Source: Acidobacteriaceae bacterium
Lineage (GTDB): Bacteria > Acidobacteriota > Terriglobia > Terriglobales > Acidobacteriaceae
Direction: 5' to 3'
Assembly (NCBI GenBank): GCA_030040395.1
Contig: JASHTU010000583.1
Span: forward strand, 1-6,323
DNA: 6,323 bases
The translations under genes were made by a program, and so were the position numbers. Of the stretch, positions 1-6,323 are shown in pieces. Under the pieces are notes generated by a model that saw nothing but the letters and a program-made list of their open reading frames with translations, made no database searches and had not been told where the DNA came from. Position 1 is the first letter of the stretch. Each line of letters starts with the position of its first letter.

Positions 1-25
1 TCAATGTTGGCCGGAGAATCTTGAG

Positions 26-1285
26 TTACGGGTAAATCCCCCGGATGTGCACGGCCTCGGCCACCCGGCCGATGCCCAGCATGTTCGCGGCGATGCGCAT
101 GGGCAGGTTCCGGTCGATGTGGATCTTGAGCACCTCGCGGAAAGCGGTCTTCATCACCCGCTCCAGGCGGTTGTAGATGTCTTGTGCCTCCCAGAACAGG
201 TGCTGCTCGTCCTGCACCCACTCGAAGTAGGACACCGTGACGCCCCCGGCGTTGCACAGAATGTCGGGAATAAGGAACACGCCCTTGCTCTCCAAAATTC
301 TGTCCGCCGCCGGAGTCACCGGACCGTTGGCCGCCTCGGCCACGATGCGCGCCCGCACCGCGCCGGCGTTGTCGGCGTGAATCATGTTTTCGAGCGCCGC
401 CGGAACCAGGATGTCGCACTCCAGCGCAAGCAGTTCGTGCGGAAGGATCGGCTCGCTCTCCGGGAAGCCATCCACATGGCCGCAAAGCGCCTTCATATGG
501 ATCAGTTCGGGAACGTTCAGCCCGTCGCGGTTGTAGACGCAGCCGGTCGAGTCGCTCACCGCAATCACCCTCGCTCCGGCGTCATGCAGCAACTGCGCGG
601 CGATGGAGCCGGCGTTACCGAAGCCCTGCACCACGACCTTGGCTCCCTTGAGCGTCATGTGCAGATGCTCGCAGGCCGACTCAATGGTGTTGAAGACGCC
701 GCGCCCAGTGGCTTCGTTGCGGCCCAGCGATCCGCCCAGGCCAATCGGCTTGCCGGTCACCACGCCGGGAATCGTATAGCCCTTGGTCATGCTGTAGGTA
801 TCCATGATCCAGGCCATGGTTTGCGAATTGGTGTAAACGTCCGGCGCGGGAATGTCCTGTTGAGGACCAATGAGCGGCAGAATCGCGCTCGTGTAGCGGC
901 GCGTCATCCGCTCTAGTTCGCCCTGCGACATGTGCTTCGGGTCGCAGGTCACCCCGCCCTTGCCGCCGCCATAGGGAATATTCACGACCGCGCACTTCCA
1001 CGTCATCCACGTGGCCAGCGCCTTCACCTCGTCCAGTGTCACCTGAGGGTGAAACCGGATGCCGCCCTTGGCCGGCCCGCGCGCCGTGCTGTGTTGCACT
1101 CGGTAAGCCTCAAAGCGGCGGATATGCCCGTCGTCCATCCGCACCGGGACGCTCACTGTCAGCACGCGCTCCGGATACTTGATCATCTCGCGCGTGTCTT
1201 TTTCGAGGCCCAGCGCGTCGGCCGCGGCGTCGAAGTTTTCCAGGGCCACGTCGTATGCGTTCCCTGGCATGGTTGTTGTCAGCAT
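26..1285 (-). CDS. gdhA: Glutamate dehydrogenase, hexameric NAD(P)-dependent type
   Basis: A 419-residue protein of normal family length, catalysing the reversible oxidative deamination of glutamate to 2-oxoglutarate and ammonium. K73 (GPAKGGIRF), K97 (WMTWKCAV), K109 (IPYGGGKGGV) and D149 (APDVYTN) reproduce the 24, 12 and 40 residue spacing of the active-site residues of Clostridium symbiosum glutamate dehydrogenase (K89, K113, K125, D165). The nucleotide-binding domain has GFGNAGS (221-227). K73 and S352 (VTVSYFEW) fit glutamate side-chain binding; leucine and valine dehydrogenases have leucine at the K73 place. The stretch AVSDSTG (242-248) at the end of the second beta strand does not settle NAD versus NADP. 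The ATG at 1285 has AAGGAGG with an 8-base spacer; the 46-residue upstream extension of the frame is mostly intergenic and Gly/Ala/Pro-rich. It is the last gene seen in the unit, 59 bases after the aminotransferase. It would recycle the 2-oxoglutarate/glutamate pair that the aminotransferase uses. Confidence 0.95.
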   Translation of the reverse strand: MLTTTMPGNAYDVALENFDAAADALGLEKDTREMIKYPERVLTVSVPVRMDDGHIRRFEAYRVQHSTARGPAKGGIRFHPQVTLDEVKALATWMTWKCAVVNIPYGGGKGGVTCDPKHMSQGELERMTRRYTSAILPLIGPQQDIPAPDVYTNSQTMAWIMDTYSMTKGYTIPGVVTGKPIGLGGSLGRNEATGRGVFNTIESACEHLHMTLKGAKVVVQGFGNAGSIAAQLLHDAGARVIAVSDSTGCVYNRDGLNVPELIHMKALCGHVDGFPESEPILPHELLALECDILVPAALENMIHADNAGAVRARIVAEAANGPVTPAADRILESKGVFLIPDILCNAGGVTVSYFEWVQDEQHLFWEAQDIYNRLERVMKTAFREVLKIHIDRNLPMRIAANMLGIGRVAEAVHIRGIYP

Positions 1286-1293
1286 TGGTATTT

Positions 1294-1300
1294 CCTCCTT
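1294..1300 (-). promoter_or_regulatory. Strong Shine-Dalgarno of the glutamate dehydrogenase gene
   Basis: The minus strand reads AAGGAGG followed by the 8-base spacer AAATACCA and ATG at 1285. This near-perfect site decides the start, against an upstream extension of the same open frame to 1423. It is the best ribosome-binding site in the window and serves the one downstream gene whose translation is not coupled by overlap. Confidence 0.88.
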
Positions 1301-1318
1301 GCCCGGGCCGGAGTCACC

Positions 1319-1334
1319 GCCCGCCGCGGCGGGC
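1319..1334. repeat. Perfect 16-base GC palindrome between aminotransferase and glutamate dehydrogenase genes
   Basis: GCCCGCCGCGGCGGGC is its own reverse complement and could form a hairpin with a 6-base-pair stem and 4-base loop in the RNA. It begins 10 bases after the aminotransferase stop and ends 18 bases before the Shine-Dalgarno sequence of the next gene. No run of T follows it on the minus strand, so it is not a standard intrinsic terminator. It might slow transcription or mark an mRNA processing or stability point, or be chance in GC-rich DNA. Confidence 0.4.
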
Positions 1335-1344
1335 TGGCTTCCGC

Positions 1345-2331
1345 TCAGGCCACACTTGTTTCCACCATTCGGGCCGCCTCCTGCCCGGGTTTCTGGCGCG
1401 CCTGATAGACGCCCAGCAGCCATTTGCGGTAAACCGGCAAATGCCCGCGTGTGGCGTCGAAGTACAACTGGAGCAAATGGCGGGCGAGCGGGCCGATGAC
1501 CCCGTCGCCCACCGGCCGGTGATCGACGCGCACCACCGGCGCCAGACCCACCGCCGTGCCAGTAAGAAAGAGTTCGTCGCAGACGTACAGCTCGCTGCGG
1601 TCAATCGAGCGCTCGACGATTTCGAGGCCTAACTCGCGGGCGGCGAGCGTCATCACGCAGTCGCGCGTAATGCCCTCGAGGACGTTGTCGGTCACCGGAG
1701 GCGTAATGAGTTTTCCCTGGCGCGCCATGAAGATGTTGCAGGTGGCGCCTTCGGCCACATGGCCGTTCTCGTCGAGTAGGATGGCCTCGTCGAATCCGCT
1801 GCGGCGCGCTTCGTCGCTGGCGAGAGCGCTATTGGCGTACGCGCCGCAAATCTTGGCGCGCGCCGGAATCGCGTTATCTTCCACGCGACGCCAGGGGCTG
1901 ACCCCGGCATGCAGGCCCTGTTCGGCGTGCAGGTATTCGCCGAAGGGTAACGCAACCATGGCGAAGGCGTCCTGTTCGTCGGGCGCCACGCCGATGCGCT
2001 CGGCGCACTTGTAGGCGATGGGCCGAATGTAGACGTTGGCGCGGAACGCGTTGCGCCGCATGAGTTCAAGCAGGACCTCGCAAAGCTCTTGGGGAGAAAG
2101 CGGAATTTCAATGCGCAGAATGCCGCAGTTTCGTTTCCAGCGCTCGAAATGCTCCTGTGGGCGAAGCACGAACAACTCTTGCGCGCTCTCTTCCCAGTGG
2201 GCGCGAATGCCCTCGAAGACCCCCGTGCCGTAGTGCAGGGCGTGGGTAAGGATGCCGACGCGCGCCTCGGCCAGCGGCATATATTCGCCGCCGAAATAGA
2301 CGATCAGGTTGGGATCTGCGTCCGCTTTCAT
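1345..2331 (-). CDS. ilvE: Branched-chain amino-acid aminotransferase (PLP fold type IV)
   Basis: A 328-residue protein that transfers amino groups between valine, leucine or isoleucine and 2-oxoglutarate. Visible family segments are YGTGVFEGIR (34-43), K160 in ARAKICGAY (the PLP Schiff-base lysine; Escherichia coli IlvE has it at a near-identical position), EGATCNIF (194-201, with E194 expected to hold the pyridine nitrogen), LEGITRD (218-224) and FLTGTAVGLAPV (255-266). D-alanine and 4-amino-4-deoxychorismate enzymes share the fold, but the VFEGIRAHW pattern and the gene neighbours favour the branched-chain type. The ATG at 2331 overlaps the preceding stop as ATGA and has GGTGGAGG at 2345-2338 with a 6-base spacer. 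An open frame continues to 2805 but runs through the gamma domain and has no family match. The C-terminus carries about 20 residues (from roughly 307) beyond the usual end of the family. In this operon it would supply branched 2-oxoacids to the oxidoreductase, or consume them. Confidence 0.93.
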   Translation of the reverse strand: MKADADPNLIVYFGGEYMPLAEARVGILTHALHYGTGVFEGIRAHWEESAQELFVLRPQEHFERWKRNCGILRIEIPLSPQELCEVLLELMRRNAFRANVYIRPIAYKCAERIGVAPDEQDAFAMVALPFGEYLHAEQGLHAGVSPWRRVEDNAIPARAKICGAYANSALASDEARRSGFDEAILLDENGHVAEGATCNIFMARQGKLITPPVTDNVLEGITRDCVMTLAARELGLEIVERSIDRSELYVCDELFLTGTAVGLAPVVRVDHRPVGDGVIGPLARHLLQLYFDATRGHLPVYRKWLLGVYQARQKPGQEAARMVETSVA

Positions 2332-3818
2332 TTCATTCCTCCACCCATGGCTTCTGCGCCTTCCTGCCTCAGCGATTCCTTGAAGAGTTCCCGTCCGCGG
2401 GCCAGCGCGCGCTCGTCCAACGCGATCCAGCGCGGATTTTTCACCAGGCGCCGCAGCGCGGCGTCGACGCTGGCCTGGGGCAGGACGCCGTCGATTTCCA
2501 GCAACGCGCCCAGCATCACCATGTTCGACACGCGCGGGTCGCCCAGTTCGTCGGCCAATCGGGTGAACGGGAGAGCAAGGACGTGCACGCCTTCTCTCAT
2601 GCAATCGGCGGGAAACGCGTCGCCGTTGTAGATCACCCATCCGCCGCGACGCACCGTCAGATCGAACTTGCGCAGCGAGGGTTCGTTCATCGCCACCAAC
2701 ACGCTGGGCACGGCGACCAGCGGCGAATCGACGGGTTGGCTCGAAAGGCGCACATGACAGTTCGACGTCCCGGAGCGCATCTCCGGCCCGTAGGACGGTA
2801 GCCACGAGACTTCAAGTCCGGCGTCGAGACCTGCTTCCGCCAGCACCTCGCCGATCAACAGCACGCCTTGTCCTCCGAAACCCGCAATGCGCACCTGAAG
2901 ATCGATTTGCTTATCACGGGCGAGGGCGCGCCCATGATTCGCAGGCAAGTCTTGCTCGGCGACGCCAAGAAGGCGCGGAATTTCGTCGAGAGCCGGCGCC
3001 GGCGGAGGCGCGGGCCGCGGCGCGGCTTCCCTGGTGTGGTCACGAAAGACGCCCAGCGGAAAGGTTTTCTCCATCACGTCGCGCACCCAGTGCTGCGCCT
3101 CGACGGGATTCATCTTCCAAATCGTCGGGCAGGGCGAGAGCACTTCAACCAGCGAAAAGCCCAATCCGCGCGCCTGGTTTTCGACGGCGCGGCGGATGGC
3201 TCGAGTGGCCTGCGCAATCTGCTTATTGTCGCCCAAGGCTACTCGCTCGATGTACACAGGCGCCTCCAGCGTAGCCAGCAGTTCGCTCACATGAAGCGGG
3301 TAGCCCTCGGTTGCGGCTCTGCGCCCCTCTGGCGTGGTCGTGCTCTTCTGGCCGATCAACGTGGTGGGCGCGGCCTGTCCGCCGGTCATGCTGTAGATGG
3401 CGTTATTGACAAAGATGACGGAGATATTTTCGCCGCGATTCGCCGCATGCAGAATCTCCGCTGTGCCGATGGCCGAAAGATCGCCATCGCCCTGGTAGCT
3501 GATGACGATGCTTTCCGGACGGCTGCGCTTCATGGCCGTGGCGACGGCGGGCGCGCGCCCGTGCGCGGCCTGGATGTTGCCCACGTCGAAGTAGTAATAC
3601 GTGAAGACCGAGCAGCCCACCGGACCCACGAGAATGGTCCGGTCCTGGACGCCGAGTTCGTCGATAGCGCGGGCGAGCATTTTGTGAACGACGCCGTGGC
3701 CGCAGCCGGGACAATAGTGAGTCTGGCGCTGCAACTCGTCTTTGCGTTCGTAGCGCGTGTAGAAAGATTTGGCCCTCCCTTGCGCGACTGCATATTCCTG
3801 GACCACTTCGCTAGACAT
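2328..3818 (-). CDS. Fused beta (TPP-binding) and gamma subunits of 2-oxoacid:ferredoxin oxidoreductase
   Basis: A 496-residue protein holding two subunits that are usually separate. Residues about 25-262 are the beta subunit: CPGCGH (36-41), GCS (68-70), the TPP/Mg motif starting GDGD (110-113) and ending [11 protein letters not shown] (138-148), then SPCPT (228-232). C36, C39, C69 and C230 match in order and approximate spacing the four ligands of the single [4Fe-4S] cluster in this family. A proline- and alanine-rich linker (about 264-277) leads to the gamma domain (about 306-485), with GFGGQGV (313-319) and YGPEMRSG (343-350), typical of the POR gamma family. The enzyme converts a 2-oxoacid plus CoA to acyl-CoA and CO2 with ferredoxin reduction. 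The ATG at 3818 overlaps the alpha gene by 8 bases and has GAGAGGAG upstream with a 10-base spacer; the frame reaches 3881, but that part is within the alpha gene. The gene ends in an ATGA overlap with the aminotransferase. Confidence 0.92.
   Translation of the reverse strand: MSSEVVQEYAVAQGRAKSFYTRYERKDELQRQTHYCPGCGHGVVHKMLARAIDELGVQDRTILVGPVGCSVFTYYYFDVGNIQAAHGRAPAVATAMKRSRPESIVISYQGDGDLSAIGTAEILHAANRGENISVIFVNNAIYSMTGGQAAPTTLIGQKSTTTPEGRRAATEGYPLHVSELLATLEAPVYIERVALGDNKQIAQATRAIRRAVENQARGLGFSLVEVLSPCPTIWKMNPVEAQHWVRDVMEKTFPLGVFRDHTREAAPRPAPPPAPALDEIPRLLGVAEQDLPANHGRALARDKQIDLQVRIAGFGGQGVLLIGEVLAEAGLDAGLEVSWLPSYGPEMRSGTSNCHVRLSSQPVDSPLVAVPSVLVAMNEPSLRKFDLTVRRGGWVIYNGDAFPADCMREGVHVLALPFTRLADELGDPRVSNMVMLGALLEIDGVLPQASVDAALRRLVKNPRWIALDERALARGRELFKESLRQEGAEAMGGGMK
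2338..2345 (-). promoter_or_regulatory. Shine-Dalgarno of the aminotransferase gene, inside the beta-gamma gene
   Basis: The minus strand reads GGTGGAGG, then the 6-base spacer AATGAA, then ATG at 2331. The site overlaps the final glycine codons of the beta-gamma protein, and the two genes share the four bases ATGA. This arrangement supports stop-start coupling between the oxidoreductase and the aminotransferase, and fixes the start against the open frame that continues to 2805. Confidence 0.8.
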
Positions 3819-4890
3819 GCGCCATTCGCTCCTCTCCGATGAACCGCAGCGCCTGCTTGCGCACAAACTGGAGCACTTCATCGTGAGACGGCACGTTGCC
3901 GCCCACGCGGCTCAGGAACTCGACGGGGCGGACGCCGTTAAGCGCCAGGCGCACATCGTCGAGTAACTGGCCGTTGCTCATCTCCACGACGACAAAGACG
4001 CGAGCGCGCGAGGCGAGACGTTGGAAATGTGCAATTGGAAATGGAAAAAGCGTGATCGGCCGCAGCACACCCACAGGGAGGCCACCGGCGCGCGCCTCGG
4101 CGGTGACCGCCTTCAGAATGCGCCCCACGATGCCGTAGCCGACGAGCACGATCTCCGCATCTTCGGCGCACCATTGTTCCGCGCGGGCTTCGTGCTGCTC
4201 GGCGAGTTTGTACTTGGCTTGGAGCGCGAGAACATGCGCTTCCAAATCGTCGCAGTCCATGTGCAGCGAGGTGATGAGATTGCCGCGCGTGGCCGTCGTG
4301 CCCGCAACCGCCCACGGGGGCATGGGAGCCTCGATGGCCCTTTGGGGAAACTCAACCGGCTCCATCATCTGCCCGACAAAGCCGTCCGCGAGCACGAACA
4401 CCGGGTTGCGGTAGCGGTCCGCGAGCTCGAAGGCCAGAGCCGTCAAATCCGCCATTTCCTGGACGGAGTACGGCGCCAACACGATGGTGCGGTAGTTGCC
4501 GTGTCCGCCGCCTTTCACCACCTGATGGTAGTCGCCCTGCTCGGAGCCGATGTTGCCCAGGCCCGGGCCGCCGCGGGTTATGTCGGCAATGACGCATGGC
4601 AACTCCGCACCGGCCATGTAGCTGATGCCTTCCTGCATGAGGCTGATGCCTGGCCCGCTCGATGCGGTCATGGCCCGCACGCCCGCCGACGCCGCGCCGT
4701 AGAGCATGTTGATGGCCGCCACTTCGCTTTCCGCCTGCACAAAGACACCGCCAGCTTTTGGCATGTAGAGCGCCGCGGCCTCAGCGATCTCGCTGGCCGG
4801 GGTGATGGGATAACCGTAAAAGCCGCGGCAGCCGGCGAGGATGGCGCTTTTGACGATGGCTTCATTGCCCTTCATCAGTTGCTTGCGCAT
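3811..4890 (-). CDS. vorB: 2-oxoacid:ferredoxin oxidoreductase alpha subunit, VorB type (probable 2-oxoisovalerate oxidoreductase)
   Basis: A 359-residue protein beginning [11 protein letters not shown], the usual opening of VorB-type alpha subunits. The N-terminal pyrimidine-binding domain (about 10-235) carries YPITPASE (27-34), the hallmark substrate-binding motif, SSGPG (77-81) and [10 protein letters not shown] (105-114), followed by [16 protein letters not shown] (119-134). The last two favour the VorB group over the 2-oxoglutarate (KorA) group, which normally has a GPSTGLPT-like segment here. The C-terminal domain (about 245-350) includes VGYGIVGR (250-257) and RPITLFPFP (277-285). With the beta-gamma and ferredoxin subunits it should oxidatively decarboxylate branched 2-oxoacids to acyl-CoA, reducing ferredoxin. 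The start at ATG 4890 is supported by GAGGAGG at 4904-4898 with a 7-base spacer; a longer open frame to 5007 lies inside the ferredoxin gene and looks like noise. Substrate choice is inferred from the motif group and the adjacent aminotransferase. Naming varies between databases: some call this alpha subunit VorA. Confidence 0.92.
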   Translation of the reverse strand: MRKQLMKGNEAIVKSAILAGCRGFYGYPITPASEIAEAAALYMPKAGGVFVQAESEVAAINMLYGAASAGVRAMTASSGPGISLMQEGISYMAGAELPCVIADITRGGPGLGNIGSEQGDYHQVVKGGGHGNYRTIVLAPYSVQEMADLTALAFELADRYRNPVFVLADGFVGQMMEPVEFPQRAIEAPMPPWAVAGTTATRGNLITSLHMDCDDLEAHVLALQAKYKLAEQHEARAEQWCAEDAEIVLVGYGIVGRILKAVTAEARAGGLPVGVLRPITLFPFPIAHFQRLASRARVFVVVEMSNGQLLDDVRLALNGVRPVEFLSRVGGNVPSHDEVLQFVRKQALRFIGEERMAHV

Positions 4891-5192
4891 GAAATCGCCT
4901 CCTCGACGCGGGCGTTTGCACGGCTGGACCCTTCCGCGCGCTGAACCACGGCGCGGAACACGGTAATCGCGCCCGGCTCCGGGCAGACCATGAAACAAAC
5001 GCCGCATCCGGTGCAGCCCGCGCCCGCGTAGATTGCGGTTCGATAACCGTAGTGATTCAGTTCCTCACTCATGGCGATGACTTTTGGAGGGCACGCCTCG
5101 ATGCATAACCCGCACCCTTTGCATTCGTCTCCATCGATCTGCAGCCAACCGCGATCCTGCTTCTTCGCCTCGAATTTGTTCCCTTCCGCCAT
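4875..5192 (-). CDS. 2[4Fe-4S] ferredoxin (delta) subunit of 2-oxoacid:ferredoxin oxidoreductase
   Basis: A 105-residue protein with two complete CxxCxxCxxxCP motifs: C24, C27, C30, C34 and C60, C63, C66, C70. This is the pattern of a bacterial-type ferredoxin carrying two [4Fe-4S] clusters. There is no signal peptide or membrane segment. In four-subunit 2-oxoacid:ferredoxin oxidoreductases the delta subunit passes electrons from the cluster of the TPP subunit to external ferredoxin. The gene sits directly before the alpha subunit and overlaps it by 16 bases, as expected for a dedicated subunit. The ATG at 5192 is preceded by AAGGTG with a 5-base spacer. The 35 residues after the second motif are not conserved-looking and end in the region that also holds the alpha-subunit ribosome-binding site. 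The N-terminal 20 residues are charged and probably form the short lead-in common in these subunits. Confidence 0.93.
   Translation of the reverse strand: MAEGNKFEAKKQDRGWLQIDGDECKGCGLCIEACPPKVIAMSEELNHYGYRTAIYAGAGCTGCGVCFMVCPEPGAITVFRAVVQRAEGSSRANARVEEAISCASN
4898..4904 (-). promoter_or_regulatory. Shine-Dalgarno of the alpha subunit gene, inside the ferredoxin gene
   Basis: The minus strand reads GAGGAGG, a 7-base spacer (CGATTTC) and ATG at 4890. The site lies within the last codons of the ferredoxin gene (it encodes part of its EEA segment), so the two genes overlap and are probably translationally coupled. It fixes the alpha-subunit start and rules out the longer open frame reaching 5007. 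Confidence 0.8.
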
Positions 5193-5222
5193 TCCCTCAC
5201 CTTCTTCGGCGCGCGCCGGCGT

Positions 5223-6323
5223 TTAAACGCAGGCGACCGCCGCTTTTTCGCGCTCCAGGTAATGCGAGCGCAGTGCAAAGTCCTCCAATTCAGATTGAAA
5301 TCGCGGCTCGGCGATGGCGATCAGCGCCTCGGCGCGTTCACGCAGGGTCTTTCCGTGCAAATAAGCGACGCCATGCTCGGTGACCACGTAATGCACGTCG
5401 GCGCGCGAGGTCACCACGCCTGCGCCCGGCTCAAGCACAGGCACAATCCGAGACACGGCCCCGGCGCGCGCCGTCGAAGGCAGCGCGATGATGGGGACTC
5501 CGCCTCGTGAGCGAGCAGCGCCGCGAATAAAGTCGATCTGGCCGCCGAACCCGCTGTATGGCTTGGTCCCCATTGAATCGGCGCAAACCTGGCCGGTCAG
5601 ATCGATTTGCAACGCAGAATTGATGGCCACCATGCGTTCGTTTTGCGCCACCACAAACGGATCGTTCGTATAACCGATTGACCGGAACTCGAAACTGGGA
5701 TTCTCGTGAATGAAATCGAAGAGCCGCTGCGTGCCCAGAACAAAGGCCGCCACCGCCTTGCCGCGATGCAGAGATTTCCGCTCGCCCGTCATGACGCCCG
5801 ACTCCATCAAATCGATGACGCCGTCGGGGCACATCTCCGTATGAATGCCTAAGTCATGTTTGTCGTCGAGACAGTGCAGCACCGCGTCTGAAACGCCGCC
5901 AATGCCGGTTTGCAACGTAGCGCCGTCGGGGATGAGTGAGGCCACATTACGGGCCACGCGCATGTGCATTTCAGTGAAGGGCTCCGCGTGTAACTCCAAC
6001 AGCGGGCGCGAGCTCTCGACGATAGCGGAGATGCGGCTGACGTGGATCGCCGTATCGCCATGCGTGCGCGGCATGCGGTCGTTGACTTCCGCGATCGTAA
6101 CCTTGGCGAAGCGCGTGGCCGTGAGCGTGCAGTCCACGGTCGTGCCCAGGCTCACGAATCCATGCGCGTCAGGCGGAGAAACCTGCATGAGCACGACGTC
6201 GAGTGGCAATGCGCCATTTTCGAAAAGGCCCTCAATTTCGCTCAGGAAGATGGGCGTGTAATCGGCGCGTCCCGCGGCCACGGCCTCGCGCACGTTGGGG
6301 CCCAGAAAGAGGCCGCGATGCCG
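5223..6323 (-). CDS. Acetyl-CoA hydrolase / 4-hydroxybutyrate-type CoA-transferase (5' end cut by window edge)
   Basis: The frame stays open to the right edge, giving 366 residues without a start. The family is usually about 430 residues, so roughly 65 N-terminal residues lie outside. A GTG at 6293 is not the start, because the ten residues before it (RHRGLFLGPN) also fit the family. Family-type segments, numbered on the visible part, are NVREAV (10-15), DYTPIFLSEI (21-30), TGIGGVSDAV (139-148), GIHTEM (159-164), SGFGGQIDF (257-265) and VTEHGVAYL (314-322). E163 in HTEM matches the glutamate that forms the glutamyl-CoA thioester in this family, and the GFGGQ stretch belongs to the CoA-binding part. 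The likely role is transfer of CoA between acyl-CoA and a free acid (acetate, succinate or a branched acid) in the cytoplasm; hydrolysis is the alternative. The stop lies 30 bases before the ferredoxin gene. From the context I infer that it acts on the acyl-CoA made by the oxidoreductase; its true substrate is unknown. Confidence 0.9.
   Translation of the reverse strand, partial: RHRGLFLGPNVREAVAAGRADYTPIFLSEIEGLFENGALPLDVVLMQVSPPDAHGFVSLGTTVDCTLTATRFAKVTIAEVNDRMPRTHGDTAIHVSRISAIVESSRPLLELHAEPFTEMHMRVARNVASLIPDGATLQTGIGGVSDAVLHCLDDKHDLGIHTEMCPDGVIDLMESGVMTGERKSLHRGKAVAAFVLGTQRLFDFIHENPSFEFRSIGYTNDPFVVAQNERMVAINSALQIDLTGQVCADSMGTKPYSGFGGQIDFIRGAARSRGGVPIIALPSTARAGAVSRIVPVLEPGAGVVTSRADVHYVVTEHGVAYLHGKTLRERAEALIAIAEPRFQSELEDFALRSHYLEREKAAVACV

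Noticed and set aside
1..25. Terminator after glutamate dehydrogenase
   Set aside because: Only 25 bases are visible downstream of the stop and they form no clear hairpin with a T run; the end of the transcript cannot be judged.
47..916. Plus-strand open frame of 289 codons
   Set aside because: It is antisense to the well-supported glutamate dehydrogenase, with a His/Arg/Val-rich product and no motif.
1319..1334. Intrinsic terminator between aminotransferase and glutamate dehydrogenase
   Set aside because: The palindrome has no following T run on the minus strand, so it was kept only as an inverted repeat.
1286..1423. Possible 46-residue N-terminal extension of glutamate dehydrogenase
   Set aside because: It reads through the ribosome-binding site and the end of the aminotransferase gene, is Gly/Ala/Pro-rich, and would exceed normal family length.
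2332..2805. Possible 158-residue N-terminal extension of the aminotransferase
   Set aside because: This part is the out-of-frame reading of the gamma domain, Arg-rich and domain-free. The start at 2331 has a good ribosome site and matches the family's N-terminus.
2868..3842. Plus-strand open frame of 324 codons
   Set aside because: It lies antisense to the beta-gamma gene, whose protein has intact motifs throughout. The translated product is Arg/His/Ala-rich with no recognisable domain, a usual shadow in GC-rich DNA.
4021..4043. Direct repeat of ttggaaatg (4021-4029 and 4035-4043) in an AT-richer patch
   Set aside because: It encodes the FPFPIAHFQ part of the conserved RPITLFPFP segment of the alpha subunit, so phenylalanine codons explain it; no insertion or recombination scar is needed.
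4021..4944. Plus-strand open frame of 307 codons
   Set aside because: It is antisense to the alpha and ferredoxin genes and has no family resemblance; composition is that of a reverse-frame shadow.

Overview
This is a compact, GC-rich (about 60% by eye) bacterial window. All six recognisable genes lie on the minus strand and read from the right edge to the left, so the 5' end of the transcription unit is beyond base 6323. Nothing mobile, no RNA gene and no CRISPR array is visible. The style (high GC, a fused two-subunit oxidoreductase, a NAD(P)-type hexameric glutamate dehydrogenase) would fit an anaerobic or facultative bacterium from a poorly cultured lineage. Acidobacteriota is one guess, but the sequence alone does not fix the taxon.

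Layout in transcription order: (1) 6323-5223, an acetyl-CoA hydrolase / 4-hydroxybutyrate-type CoA-transferase, cut by the window edge; (2) 5192-4875, a small 2[4Fe-4S] ferredoxin subunit; (3) 4890-3811, the alpha subunit of a 2-oxoacid:ferredoxin oxidoreductase of VorB type; (4) 3818-2328, one polypeptide joining the TPP-binding beta subunit to the gamma subunit of the same enzyme; (5) 2331-1345, a class IV branched-chain amino-acid aminotransferase; (6) 1285-26, a glutamate dehydrogenase. Genes 2 to 5 overlap successively by 16, 8 and 4 bases, each with a Shine-Dalgarno sequence inside the preceding gene. The only intergenic gaps are 30 bases (5193-5222) and 59 bases (1286-1344), and each carries a short GC-rich palindrome.

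The genes form one coherent metabolic circuit. The aminotransferase moves the amino group of valine, leucine or isoleucine to 2-oxoglutarate. Glutamate dehydrogenase regenerates 2-oxoglutarate, releasing ammonium and reduced nicotinamide. The ferredoxin-linked oxidoreductase turns the branched 2-oxoacid into an acyl-CoA, CO2 and reduced ferredoxin. The CoA-transferase can then move CoA from the branched acyl-CoA to another acid. Every step is reversible in principle, so the same set could instead build branched-chain amino acids from branched short-chain acids, CO2 and ammonium. The direction cannot be read from DNA. This looks like a neatly packaged amino-acid oxidation (or reductive carboxylation) cassette built from known families rather than a new class of system; the packaging and the beta-gamma fusion are the points of interest.
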